Assembly: GCA_017394885.1 (NCBI GenBank)
Contig: JAFPWO010000010.1
Span: forward strand, 62,001-126,000
Source of the DNA: Lachnospiraceae bacterium
GTDB taxonomy: Bacteria > Bacillota > Clostridia > Lachnospirales > Lachnospiraceae
Direction of reading: 5' to 3'
DNA length: 64,000 bases
The notes under the pieces: model-generated
Seen by the model: only the letters and a program-made list of their open reading frames with translations
Told to the model about the DNA's origin: nothing
Databases searched by the model: none
Part shown: piece after piece, positions 42,241 through 50,869 of the stretch
Numbering within the stretch: the stretch's first letter is position 1
Layout of the letters: each line of letters begins with the position of its first letter
Made by a program: the position numbers and the translations under genes

Positions 42241-43248
42241 TCACTCTTCCTCGTTCCGGTGGCCGGGAAGGCGGCTTTTGACGGCGCCCTGAAGATCCTT
42301 CACGGCGTCGGGGATATTGTTTTTCACCGTCCCCGGCAGGTGTTTTACCGAATCGATGAGATCTGGGACCAGTTTATCGGTGCGGACATTCTCCCCGGCC
42401 AGAAAGAACAGGGCCAGCGTATCCGGTCCCACATGCGAGCCGGTCACGGGCTCATACATGACCGTCAGGATATCCTTCGGCGGCCGGTCTGCCTTTAACA
42501 TCGCGATCAGCGCTTCCACGTCTTCCGGGCAGTCCGCGTGGGCGATCCCGATCACCTGATTTTCCGGGTCCACGACCTGCTCGCGGTAGATCCTGGCCAG
42601 CGCCTGCAGCGCGCGCCGGCGGCCCCGGTATTTCGCAAAGCTCACGATCTTCCCGTCCTCATTGCCGATCAAAAGGGGCTTGAGCATCAGCATCGTGCCG
42701 ACGATCGCGGAGAAATTGGAAAGCCGCCCCGTACGCCGCAGGTGCATCAGATCGTCCACCGTGAAGATCTGGCACATGCATTTCGACATGTGGGTAAGCT
42801 CCTGCACGGCCTCCTCCAGCGGCATTCCCGCATCCTTCAGGTCCGCGCCCCGAAGCGCCACCAGTCCCTCTCCCAGCGACGCGCCGTGCGTATCCACGAC
42901 CGCGACCGTCCGCTCCGGGAATTCTTCTTTCAGTTCCGCCGCGGCCAGGCGCGCGGACTGGCAGGAGCCGCTGATCCCGGAGGACATACTCACGAAAAGG
43001 ACGTCCTCCCCGGCCGTAAGGACCGGCCGGAAGCAATCGACATACGCCGCCGGATTGATCTGTGAAGTATTCACCTGCCGCCCTTTCCGGATCGCGCCGT
43101 AAAACTGCGCGCCGTCAAAGGCTTCCGTGTCCAGGCAGCTGTACTCTTTCCCTTCATAAATATACGTAAACGGAATCACGCCGATCCCGCGCGCCTGCAA
43201 AAGAGGCGTCGGCAGATTGGCGGAGGTATCTGTGATGATTCTGTACAT
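42241..43248 (-). CDS. DegV family fatty acid-binding protein
   Basis: Protein of 335 aa of the DegV/FakB family. The N-terminal RIITDTSANLPTPLLQARGIGVIPF and the middle SSGISGSCQSARLAA are the two family signatures; the serine in SSGISGS is the ligand-contacting residue known from FakB proteins. These proteins present fatty acids to the FakA kinase for membrane lipid synthesis from outside fatty acids. The C-terminus has about 40 residues of repeated KHLPGTVKNNIPDAVKDLQGAVK, an amphipathic helix that could touch the membrane. No fakA is seen in the window. Confidence 0.88.
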   Translation of the reverse strand: MYRIITDTSANLPTPLLQARGIGVIPFTYIYEGKEYSCLDTEAFDGAQFYGAIRKGRQVNTSQINPAAYVDCFRPVLTAGEDVLFVSMSSGISGSCQSARLAAAELKEEFPERTVAVVDTHGASLGEGLVALRGADLKDAGMPLEEAVQELTHMSKCMCQIFTVDDLMHLRRTGRLSNFSAIVGTMLMLKPLLIGNEDGKIVSFAKYRGRRRALQALARIYREQVVDPENQVIGIAHADCPEDVEALIAMLKADRPPKDILTVMYEPVTGSHVGPDTLALFFLAGENVRTDKLVPDLIDSVKHLPGTVKNNIPDAVKDLQGAVKSRLPGHRNEEE

Positions 43249-43415
43249 TACTATTCCTTTCTGCAGAGGGAAAACTGCGGCAGAATTCTGAAAATCTGTC
43301 TATAATGTCGGATGGTTACAGACAATCTTGTTGCGAACATCACTTTATCACATAACTTCAGGCCCGTCAAGGAAACGGCCTGTCCGTCCGGTGTGACATT
43401 TCTTCCCCGCGGGTC

Positions 43416-43444
43416 TTGTTTGTTGCCGCGTCCTCTGCTATAAT
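43416..43444 (+). promoter_or_regulatory. Promoter of hpf
   Basis: TTGTTT, 17-nt spacer, TATAAT. Confidence 0.65.
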
Positions 43445-43527
43445 ACAGGCAGACAGGTGAACGTGCCGGAACAGTTTTCATCGGACAGGACTCTTCCCCT
43501 GTTGAGTAAACCTAAGGAGTGTATGCT

Positions 43528-44058
43528 ATGAATTACAAACTGACAAGCAAGAATTTAGAAGTCACATCAGCCATGGAAAACATGCTGGACAAAAAGCTCT
43601 CTAAATTGGACCGCTTCTTTACATCCGATACAGATGCCTATGTTTTCATGGGCATGACGAAAAACCAGGCAAAACTGGAAATTACGATCCCGGTCCGGGG
43701 CGGCGCCATCCGCGCGGAGCAGACCGGGCCCGATATTTATTCCCTGATGGACGACGCCGTGGATTCCATGGAGAAGCAGTTAAAGAAGTACCGCAGCAAG
43801 CTGATCGATTTCTATCAGAGCGGCAGCGGAAAAGTCTATGAACCGCTGGAGGAAGTGGAAGAAAGCACAATCAATATCGTCCGTACCAAGCGCTTCGCGG
43901 TAAAGCCCATGGACGCCGAGGAAGCCTGCCTGCAGATGGAGCTGCTGGGCCACAATTTCTATATGTTCCTGAATGCGGAGACCGGGGAAGTCAACGTGGT
44001 CTACCGCCGCAACGACGGAGCCTACGGCCTGATCGAGCCGATCCTGGGCGAGGAATAA
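43528..44058 (+). CDS. hpf: Ribosome hibernation promoting factor, long form
   Basis: Protein of 176 aa. The N-terminal S30AE domain (about 1-98, with YKLTSKNLEVTSAMENMLDKKLSKLDRFF) binds in the 30S decoding site. The C-terminal domain (about 120-176, VRTKRFAVKPMDAEEACLQMELLGHNFYMFLNAETGEVNVVYRR) makes two factors pair and joins 70S ribosomes into 100S dimers. The start at 43528 is chosen because AAGGAG (43514-43519) sits 8 nt upstream; a GTG at 43519 lies within that site. Monocistronic with terminator. Confidence 0.95.
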   Translation: MNYKLTSKNLEVTSAMENMLDKKLSKLDRFFTSDTDAYVFMGMTKNQAKLEITIPVRGGAIRAEQTGPDIYSLMDDAVDSMEKQLKKYRSKLIDFYQSGSGKVYEPLEEVEESTINIVRTKRFAVKPMDAEEACLQMELLGHNFYMFLNAETGEVNVVYRRNDGAYGLIEPILGEE

Positions 44059-44083
44059 ATCTTCTCAATCTTTTTTCATAAAT

Positions 44084-44113
44084 CAAGGGGCGGTAGGAAC
44101 CGCCCCTTTTTAT
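44084..44113. terminator. Terminator of hpf
   Basis: AAGGGGCGGT-AGGA-ACCGCCCCTT then TTT; perfect 10-bp stem. Confidence 0.92.
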
Positions 44114-44125
44114 TTCTGTCTGTCA

Positions 44126-45688
44126 TCAGTCGCCGATCACGTTCTGGATCGTCGACAGCTCATTCGTGCTGACCGGCCTTACCCGGACCTTATTGCCCGT
44201 AGAAGGGGAATCCACGCCGTAGCCGCCGCCGATATACAGCACTACGTGCCCGTGCTGCGCCGCCGGGTTATCCGTACGGTAGCAGAGGATATCGCCGGGC
44301 CTTGCCTGCCCGATGGACATGACCTTGATTCCGGTCTTCGCGATCGTGTAGGTATAGTGCGCGATATTGATGCCGTGGTTCAGGAAGATCGCCCGCAGGA
44401 AGCCGGAGCAGTCCGCACCGGTGACCAGGCTCTCCCCGCCCCAGCGGTACGGCAGGACGCCGACGTACTGCAGCGCGTCTTTTACGATCGCGGTCCGGAG
44501 CGCCGAAGTGCCGGCCGGAATAAACTGGCTGTAATACGCGACCGCCTGCTGTCCGATCGTTGCGATCTCCGCCGAATAGGAGGTTGCATACCACTGCGTG
44601 ACCGCCCAGCGGGACGCCGCTTCGGAAGACTGCCGGTAGGACTCTGCCAGCCAGCTCTCGCGCGCCTTGCGGGACTCTTCCGCCGCCACATACGAAGCAT
44701 AGCGGGACGCCTGCAGACGGGATTCTTCCACGATCGAAGCCGCAATGGAGGCTTCCACGCTCGCCTGATACCGGCTCGCTTCCCGGCTGTTGTCTTCATA
44801 GACGATGCGGTTGGCTGTCTCCAGGTTCAGGTTCTCTTCTTCCAGCGAGATCGCGTAGGGCAGATCCTGCGAGACGGAAACGCTCCAGGTCGGCACATAG
44901 CCGCTGACCTCGGTCCCGTAACCGGTCTCCCCGTAGAAGATCCGGACCCACGCGGCGTCATAGGACAGGACGCGGTATTTTACGCCGCTGTTTAAGACCG
45001 TCAGCGTATCGCTGCTGTCCGTCGCGTATTTGTAGAGGCGCTGCGCGTCGTTGATTACCGTGGCGTACGGCATCAGGATGCTGCTTAAGATCTCCACGGC
45101 TTCCGCGCCGCTCACAAAGAATTCCGACTTCACATAGCCGGTCAGGCTGCCGGAGCTGATATGATACCAGAGGCCGCTCTCGGTGTAGACCGTATCCAGG
45201 ACGGTCGCCACCGAATGATAATACATCTTGCCGAGGATGTTGGAATAGGCGTTGGACTCGGCGCGTACATTGACATAGGTGTTGCCGCAGTACACGATCA
45301 TATTCATCTCGGTGGTTTCCGCGAGATTCTTGATCCGCTTGCCCAGAAGAAGCGCGGAGGTCATCCCCTCTTCGCCCAGTTCGGAATCTCCGTGCTCCGT
45401 GATGACGTCCACCGGCTGCGCGCCGTTCGAAGCCGTGCGAAGGTTCAGGACCTCATCCACCGAAAGATTCTGGCCATCTTCCGCGGGGACTTCGGGTTCA
45501 TCCTCTTCCGAAGGAATGACAGGCGATTCTGAGGGATCCTCCGGAATATAACCGCTCTCCGTATTGGCCGGGGCGACGCTCGGGCCGATGGCCGGCAGCG
45601 TTTCCGCACTGGCCGGGAGGCTTCCCATCAGCAGCCCTATGCATAAAACAGCCGCAAATATTCTATTGAAGGTCTTTCTTTTTCTCAT
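44126..45688 (-). CDS. Secreted NlpC/P60 peptidoglycan hydrolase with SH3-like domains
   Basis: Protein of 520 aa. Signal peptide about 1-29; Ser/Pro/Glu-rich stretch about 33-75; two SH3-like segments (about 100-180, ANVRAESNAYSNILGKMYYHS; and about 205-275); a long helical spacer of Ala, Ser, Arg and Glu (about 295-375); and an NlpC/P60 cysteine peptidase at the C-terminus (about 395-505) with Cys in GADCSGFLRAI and His in HGHVVLYIG. It probably cuts stem peptides of peptidoglycan during division or turnover. Consensus promoter upstream. Confidence 0.9.
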   Translation of the reverse strand: MRKRKTFNRIFAAVLCIGLLMGSLPASAETLPAIGPSVAPANTESGYIPEDPSESPVIPSEEDEPEVPAEDGQNLSVDEVLNLRTASNGAQPVDVITEHGDSELGEEGMTSALLLGKRIKNLAETTEMNMIVYCGNTYVNVRAESNAYSNILGKMYYHSVATVLDTVYTESGLWYHISSGSLTGYVKSEFFVSGAEAVEILSSILMPYATVINDAQRLYKYATDSSDTLTVLNSGVKYRVLSYDAAWVRIFYGETGYGTEVSGYVPTWSVSVSQDLPYAISLEEENLNLETANRIVYEDNSREASRYQASVEASIAASIVEESRLQASRYASYVAAEESRKARESWLAESYRQSSEAASRWAVTQWYATSYSAEIATIGQQAVAYYSQFIPAGTSALRTAIVKDALQYVGVLPYRWGGESLVTGADCSGFLRAIFLNHGINIAHYTYTIAKTGIKVMSIGQARPGDILCYRTDNPAAQHGHVVLYIGGGYGVDSPSTGNKVRVRPVSTNELSTIQNVIGD

Positions 45689-45734
45689 AATCTTTCCCTG
45701 TACCTCATGTAAACATACTCATACAGTTAGACAA

Positions 45735-45763
45735 ATTATAACAAAAAAGCAATGTTTTGTCAA
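45735..45763 (-). promoter_or_regulatory. Consensus promoter of the NlpC/P60 gene
   Basis: Minus strand TTGACA, 17-nt spacer, TATAAT; perfect sigma-A hexamers about 47 nt before the start codon. Confidence 0.88.
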
Positions 45764-45877
45764 TATATTTGCATAATTCTAATTTTATACAGGTTCTTGT
45801 GGTCTGCTTTGCCGCACTTACAAGATATGGTATATTCGGCCAAAATATAAAAAAACCTTGAATTTTCTTAAGAAAAC

Positions 45878-45924
45878 GGAGCCGGCAGCCGTCCTCCTTC
45901 CCGGGAAATCGGCTGCCGGTCTTT
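45878..45924. terminator. Stem-loop terminator downstream of the M18 peptidase gene
   Basis: GCCGGCAGCCG pairs with CGGCTGCCGG across an 18-nt loop, with T-rich sequence on both sides. It sits in the 278-bp gap between the leftward M18 and NlpC genes. Confidence 0.65.
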
Positions 45925-45966
45925 CTTTCGGCGCGCAGAGCCCGCCGCTATGCATCTTCTGGGTTT

Positions 45967-47367
45967 TTATGCATTCTTCAGGAAGGCTTCGTAGCCCTTG
46001 ACGGCTTCGAAGATATCCGCCTTGCTGGCCAGCTCCCACGGGGCGTGCATGCTGAGCACAGAGATGCCCGCGTCCACCACGTTCATGCCGTAGTTGGCCG
46101 CGATATAGGCGATGGTGCCGCCGCCGCCCTGGTCGACCTTGCCGAGTTCCGCGGTCTGCCAGTACACGCCCGCATCGTCCATGATCCGGCGGATCTGCCC
46201 CATATATTCGGCCGAGCAGTCATTGCTGCCGCCCTTGCCCCGGGAACCGGTATATTTGTTGAACACGAGCCCGCGGCCCAGATACGCGCTGTTCTTCTTC
46301 TCGTTGACTGCCGGGTAATTGGGATCGTAGCCCGCGCTGACGTCGGAGGAGAGCATGCGGGAGTTCGCCAGCGCACGGCGCAGCTTTAACTCGCTGTAAT
46401 CGCCGGTGAGCGCCATCAGCTCCGCCACGGTGTTTTCAAAGAAACGGCTGTGCATGCCGGTCGCGCCGACGCTGCCGATCTCTTCCTTGTCCGTGAGCAG
46501 GCAGCAGCTTGTCATCTTCGGAGCGGTAACCGCCAGCATCGCCACCAGAGACGTATAGGCGCAGATGCGGTCATCGTGGCCGTAGCCGATCAGGAGGCTC
46601 CTGTCCAGGCCGAAATCGCGGGCCTCGCCGGCCGGTACGACTTCGATCTCCGCGGAGATAAAGTCCTCTTCCTCGATCCCGTACTTCTCCTTCAGGATTG
46701 CTTTGATGTTCTTCAGCACGCTGCCCTTCGGCTCTTTTCCTTCCTTCGGCTCTTCTTCCGCGACCACTTCGCTGCCGATGAGGACGTTCAGGTCTTCGCC
46801 TTCGATGACTTTGGCTGCGGGCTTGCTCATCTGATCGGCCGCCAGGTGCGGAAGCAGATCGGTGATGCCCACGACCGGATCCGCCGGGTCTTCCCCGATG
46901 CAGATCTCCAGCACACTGCCATCCTTCTTCGCCACCACGCCGTGCAGGGCCAGCGGGAGCGCGACCCACTGATATTTCTTGATGCCGCCGTAGTAATGCG
47001 TATCCAGCAGCGCCTGGTCCGTATCCTCATACAGCGGGTTCTGCTTTAAGTCGAGGCGCGGGGAGTCGATATGCGCGCCGAGGATGTTGAGGCCCGCTTC
47101 CATCGGCTCGGTCCCCACGGTAAACAGCGCCAGGCTCTTGCCCATGATGTCCGCGTAGATCTTATCGCCTGCCTGCAGCGGCTTTCCGGCCTCCTTCGCT
47201 TCCTCCAGGCTGATATAGCCCGCTGCCCTTGCCTCAGCCACGGCCAGCTTTACGCACTCGCGCTCCGTCTTGCCCCGGCTTAAGAAAAGGCGGTATTTCT
47301 CGCCCAGATCCATCAGCTGTTTCTTTGCGGCTTCATCGTAGGAAAGCCACGCGTTTTTTCTCTCCAT
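45967..47367 (-). CDS. M18 family metallo-aminopeptidase
   Basis: Protein of 466 aa of peptidase family M18 (aspartyl aminopeptidase type). Metal ligands are in GAHIDSPRLDLKQNPLY (about 93-109, His and first Asp), LTDKEEIGSVGATGMHS (Asp-Lys-Glu-Glu, catalytic) and the C-terminal LSMHAPWELASKADIF with the last His. These cytoplasmic enzymes release N-terminal acidic residues from peptides as large multimers. First of two genes with the rhomboid 12 nt upstream of it; the pair is probably co-transcribed from the valS side. Confidence 0.92.
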   Translation of the reverse strand: MERKNAWLSYDEAAKKQLMDLGEKYRLFLSRGKTERECVKLAVAEARAAGYISLEEAKEAGKPLQAGDKIYADIMGKSLALFTVGTEPMEAGLNILGAHIDSPRLDLKQNPLYEDTDQALLDTHYYGGIKKYQWVALPLALHGVVAKKDGSVLEICIGEDPADPVVGITDLLPHLAADQMSKPAAKVIEGEDLNVLIGSEVVAEEEPKEGKEPKGSVLKNIKAILKEKYGIEEEDFISAEIEVVPAGEARDFGLDRSLLIGYGHDDRICAYTSLVAMLAVTAPKMTSCCLLTDKEEIGSVGATGMHSRFFENTVAELMALTGDYSELKLRRALANSRMLSSDVSAGYDPNYPAVNEKKNSAYLGRGLVFNKYTGSRGKGGSNDCSAEYMGQIRRIMDDAGVYWQTAELGKVDQGGGGTIAYIAANYGMNVVDAGISVLSMHAPWELASKADIFEAVKGYEAFLKNA

Positions 47368-47379
47368 ATCGTTCTCCTT

Positions 47380-48018
47380 TTACCAATATTGATACGGGTC
47401 CTTTTTCGGTTCCCTGCGTAATCCTTTGAAAATGGCGGCGAGGATGAATCCGATCACTACGCCGCTTAAGTGCGCGGCATCGTCCACGGCCGCGCCGACC
47501 CCGTGATAGAGCGTTAAGACCAGCAGCACGATGATCTGCAGCGGAGAAAGCGCGCCGATCTTCTCCCGATCGAACAGCGCCGCAAAGATCAGCGCCCCCA
47601 TGAGCCCGAAGATCGCGCCGGAGGCGCCGGCAGAGAGCACTTCCTCACGCAGGTGCACGGACCAAAGCTGTGAGCAGACGTTCGCCCCGAACCCGGAGAG
47701 GAGGTAGATCACCACGGTCCGGATATGCCCCAGGCCCTTCTCCAGGATCGCGCCGATCACGAAGAGCGCCAGCATGTTGCCGACCAGATGCTCCAGGTCA
47801 AAGTGCAGGAACATTGAGCTCAGATACCGCCAGTATTCGCCGTCTTCCACTTTGGAGGTCAGCATGGCGCCGTAGCGGAGCATCGTCTGTCCGTCGATCC
47901 CGCCGCCTTCGCCGCCGGCTTTATAGCACAGCAGAAACAGCAGCGCGTTGATCCCCATGAGGATCAGCACCGCTGCGGCTTCTTTCGGTTCGGCGGCTTC
48001 AAGACGTCTGTATTCCAT
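47380..48018 (-). CDS. Rhomboid intramembrane serine protease
   Basis: Protein of 212 aa with six predicted membrane helices. The catalytic serine is in GASGAIFGLMGAL (about residues 130-142), and the histidine in DDAAHLSGVVIGF (about 180-192). The loop HFDLEHLVGNMLALFVIG has the HxxxN pattern that forms the oxyanion hole. Rhomboids cut membrane proteins within the bilayer; the substrate is unknown. It is placed 6 nt after valS and 12 nt before the M18 peptidase. Confidence 0.92.
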   Translation of the reverse strand: MEYRRLEAAEPKEAAAVLILMGINALLFLLCYKAGGEGGGIDGQTMLRYGAMLTSKVEDGEYWRYLSSMFLHFDLEHLVGNMLALFVIGAILEKGLGHIRTVVIYLLSGFGANVCSQLWSVHLREEVLSAGASGAIFGLMGALIFAALFDREKIGALSPLQIIVLLVLTLYHGVGAAVDDAAHLSGVVIGFILAAIFKGLRREPKKDPYQYW

Positions 48019-48024
48019 ATTCCT

Positions 48025-50733
48025 TTATCTCAGCTGCGAAAGGCGCGTAAGGACTTCTTCCCGCATCTTCGCATACTTCTCACGCTTTTCTTTTTCTGCG
48101 TCGATCTTCGCCTGCGGCGCGCGGCTGATGAACTTCTCGTTCTTCAGCATGCCGTCAGAGCGCGCAAGCTCGCCGTCCAGGCGCTTCACTTCGCCCTCCA
48201 GGCGTTCGATCTCCTTCGCGATATCCACAAGCTCGTTCAGCGGGATCCACACCGAGCAGGCCGCCGTCACGGCAGAGACGGCATCGTCCGGGATACCGGC
48301 CTTATCCGCTTTAATGCTCACGCTTTCCGCCCCGGCCAGCGCGCAGAGGAAGGCCCGGCTCTTTGCCAGGGCGCCCCGCACGGCTTCATCTTCGCTCACG
48401 AGTGTCATATGCACCTTCTTCGCCGCCGGCACGTTCATGTCCACGCGGAGCGTCCGCACCGCGCGCACCACCTCCTTGGCCCAGGCGATCCGCTGCTCTT
48501 CCTCCGGAAAGTGCAGGGCCTTATCATACTGCGGCCAGGCGGAGCGCATGATCGTCTCCTCCCCGGTCTCCAGCGAACAGAAGATCTCTTCGGTCGCGAA
48601 CGGAATGAACGGATGCAGGAGCTTTAAGGCCTGCAGCAGCACAAAGCGCAGCGTCGCCGCGGCAGCTTCTTTGCCGGCCTGGTCCTCGCTCCGGTAGAAG
48701 CGCGGCTTCACCATCTCGATGTACCAGTCGCAGAATTCATCCCAGACAAAATCATAGACCTTCTGCAGAGAAATGCCGAGCTCGAAGCGTTCGAGGTTAT
48801 CGGTCACTTCTTTCGTCACGGTATTGAGGCGCGAGAGGATCCACTTATCTTCGGCCGCCAGCTGCGCTTCGGACAGCGGCACGGCCTTCACGCCTTCCAT
48901 ATTCATCATCATGAAGCGCGTCGCGTTCCAGACCTTGTTGATAAAGTTCCGGCTGGCTTCCACGCGGTCCCAGTAGAAACGCATATCGTTGCCCGGGGAG
49001 TTGCCGGTCACGAGCATCATGCGCAGGGCGTCCGCGCCGTACTTTTCGATGACCTCGAGCGGATCGATGCCGTTGCCGAGCGACTTGCTCATCTTGCGGC
49101 CCTTATCGTCGCGCACGATGCCGTGGATCAGCACGGTATCAAACGGCTTCTGGCCGGTATAGGCGAGGCCCGAGAAGATCATGCGGCTCACCCAGAAGCC
49201 GATGATGTCGTAGCCCGTGACCAGGGTACTGGTCGGGTAGAAATAATCCAGTTCCGGGGTCTTCTCCGGCCAGCCGAGCGTGGAGAACGGCCAGAGCGCG
49301 GAGGAGAACCAGGTATCCAGCGTATCCGGATCCTGCGTCAGCTTCCCGCCGCAGGTCGGGCACTTTTCCGTGGCTTCCTTTGCCACCACGGTGTGGCCGC
49401 AGTCATCGCAGTACCAGGCCGGGATCTGATGGCCCCACCACAGCTGCCGGGAAATGCACCAGTCGCGGGTGCCTCTCATCCAGTTCAAATAGATCTTCGT
49501 AAAGCGCTCCGGCACGAAGCGGATCACGCCGTCCTCGACCGCCTTGATGGCCGGCTCCGCGAGGGGCAGCATCCGCACGAACCACTGTTTGCTCACCATC
49601 GGCTCGATGGTGGAGTGGCAGCGGTAGCAGGTGCCCACGTCGTGCTTTAAGGGCTCCACGGACTTTAAAAGGCCGGCGGCTTCAAGATCTTTTACGATTT
49701 CTTTGCGGGCCTCCATGGTGGTCATGCCCGCGTATTTGCCGCAGTCCAGCACCTCCGGCTCGCCCTCGGCGGCCGCGCCTTTCTTCAGGGCCTCTGCCGC
49801 GGCAGCCACGTCGGCGGCGCCGGTCATGTGGCCGTCATAGGTAAAGCAGCGCACGCGCGGAAGGCCATGGCGGTTGCCCACCTCAAAGTCGTTCGGGTCG
49901 TGGGCCGGGGTGATCTTTACCACGCCGGTGCCCTTCTCCATATCCGCGTGCTCATCCAGCACGATCGGGATCTCTTTATTTAAGAGCGGCAGGATCACGT
50001 GGCAGCCGTGCAGATGCGCATAGCGCGGGTCGGCCGGGTTCACGGCCACCGCGGTATCGCCGAGCATGGTCTCCGGACGCGTGGTCGCGAGCTCCAGCTT
50101 CTCCCCGGTCTCCTTTACCGGATACAGCAGATGCCAGAAGTGGCCGTCCTGCTCCTCGTATTCCACCTCGGCGTCCGAGATGGAGGTTCTGCAGTGCGGG
50201 CACCAGTTGACCATGCGGTTGCCGCGGTAGATCAGGTCTTCGTCGTAGAGCTTGACAAAAACGGTCCTGACAGCTTCGGAGCAGCCCTCATCCAGCGTAA
50301 AGCGTTCGCGCGCCCAGTCACAGGAAGAGCCCAGTTTCTTCAGCTGGCTGACGATCCGGCTGCCGTATTTCTCGCGCCAGTCCCAGGCACGCTTCAGGAA
50401 CCCGTCGCGGCCGAGCATCTCCTTGGTAAGGCCCTCCTCGCGCATGGACTCCACGACCTTGGCCTCCGTCGCGATGGAGGCGTGGTCTGTGCCCGGGAGC
50501 CACAGCGCCTCAAAGCCCTGCATCCGCTTAAAACGGATAATGATGTCCTGCAGGGTGTTGTCCAGCGCGTGGCCCATATGCAGCTGCCCGGTGATATTGG
50601 GCGGCGGGATCACGATCGTATAGGGCTTCTTCTCCGGGTTCACTTCCGCGTGAAAATAGCCGTTTTCTTCCCAGCGGGAATAAATCTTATCCTCGATCGC
50701 CGAGGGATCATACGTCTTAGCCATCGTAAACAT
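48025..50733 (-). CDS. valS: Valyl-tRNA synthetase
   Basis: Class I synthetase of 902 aa. The HIGH-type motif is PPPNITGQLHMGHALDN (about 43-59), the KMSKS motif is KMSKSLGNGIDP, and the editing domain lies between. The C-terminal coiled coil (about 835-902) that holds tRNA is present. The start at 50733 (MFTMAK) is favoured because AAGGAG is 7-12 nt upstream; an ATG at 50724 is the alternative. No T-box is seen in front: the upstream gap to glgP is filled by a palindromic repeat. Confidence 0.96.
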   Translation of the reverse strand: MFTMAKTYDPSAIEDKIYSRWEENGYFHAEVNPEKKPYTIVIPPPNITGQLHMGHALDNTLQDIIIRFKRMQGFEALWLPGTDHASIATEAKVVESMREEGLTKEMLGRDGFLKRAWDWREKYGSRIVSQLKKLGSSCDWARERFTLDEGCSEAVRTVFVKLYDEDLIYRGNRMVNWCPHCRTSISDAEVEYEEQDGHFWHLLYPVKETGEKLELATTRPETMLGDTAVAVNPADPRYAHLHGCHVILPLLNKEIPIVLDEHADMEKGTGVVKITPAHDPNDFEVGNRHGLPRVRCFTYDGHMTGAADVAAAAEALKKGAAAEGEPEVLDCGKYAGMTTMEARKEIVKDLEAAGLLKSVEPLKHDVGTCYRCHSTIEPMVSKQWFVRMLPLAEPAIKAVEDGVIRFVPERFTKIYLNWMRGTRDWCISRQLWWGHQIPAWYCDDCGHTVVAKEATEKCPTCGGKLTQDPDTLDTWFSSALWPFSTLGWPEKTPELDYFYPTSTLVTGYDIIGFWVSRMIFSGLAYTGQKPFDTVLIHGIVRDDKGRKMSKSLGNGIDPLEVIEKYGADALRMMLVTGNSPGNDMRFYWDRVEASRNFINKVWNATRFMMMNMEGVKAVPLSEAQLAAEDKWILSRLNTVTKEVTDNLERFELGISLQKVYDFVWDEFCDWYIEMVKPRFYRSEDQAGKEAAAATLRFVLLQALKLLHPFIPFATEEIFCSLETGEETIMRSAWPQYDKALHFPEEEQRIAWAKEVVRAVRTLRVDMNVPAAKKVHMTLVSEDEAVRGALAKSRAFLCALAGAESVSIKADKAGIPDDAVSAVTAACSVWIPLNELVDIAKEIERLEGEVKRLDGELARSDGMLKNEKFISRAPQAKIDAEKEKREKYAKMREEVLTRLSQLR

Positions 50734-50753
50734 AAATAATCTCCTTCTGTAAG

Positions 50754-50869
50754 ATGTCATTCTGAGCGGAGTGACCGCAGGTCACGGAGTCGAAGAATCC
50801 CATAAGTCTTATACTGTCCCTGGCAGGGGATAGGATCCTTCGACTCGCTGCGCTCGCTCAGGATGACAT
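50754..50869. repeat. Palindromic intergenic repeat element between glgP and valS
   Basis: Imperfect inverted repeat of about 116 bp. The left arm (50754-50801) starts ATGTCATTCTGAGCG and contains GTCGAAGAATCCC; the right arm (50833-50869), read on the minus strand, starts ATGTCATCCTGAGCGAGCG and contains GTCGAAGGATCC. It abuts the glgP stop codon and lies 8 nt before the valS ribosome site. The TGAGCG...GTCGAAGGATCC type of core is known to me as a scattered REP/MITE-like sequence in gut bacteria, which I cannot check here. Only this one copy occurs in the window. Confidence 0.75.
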
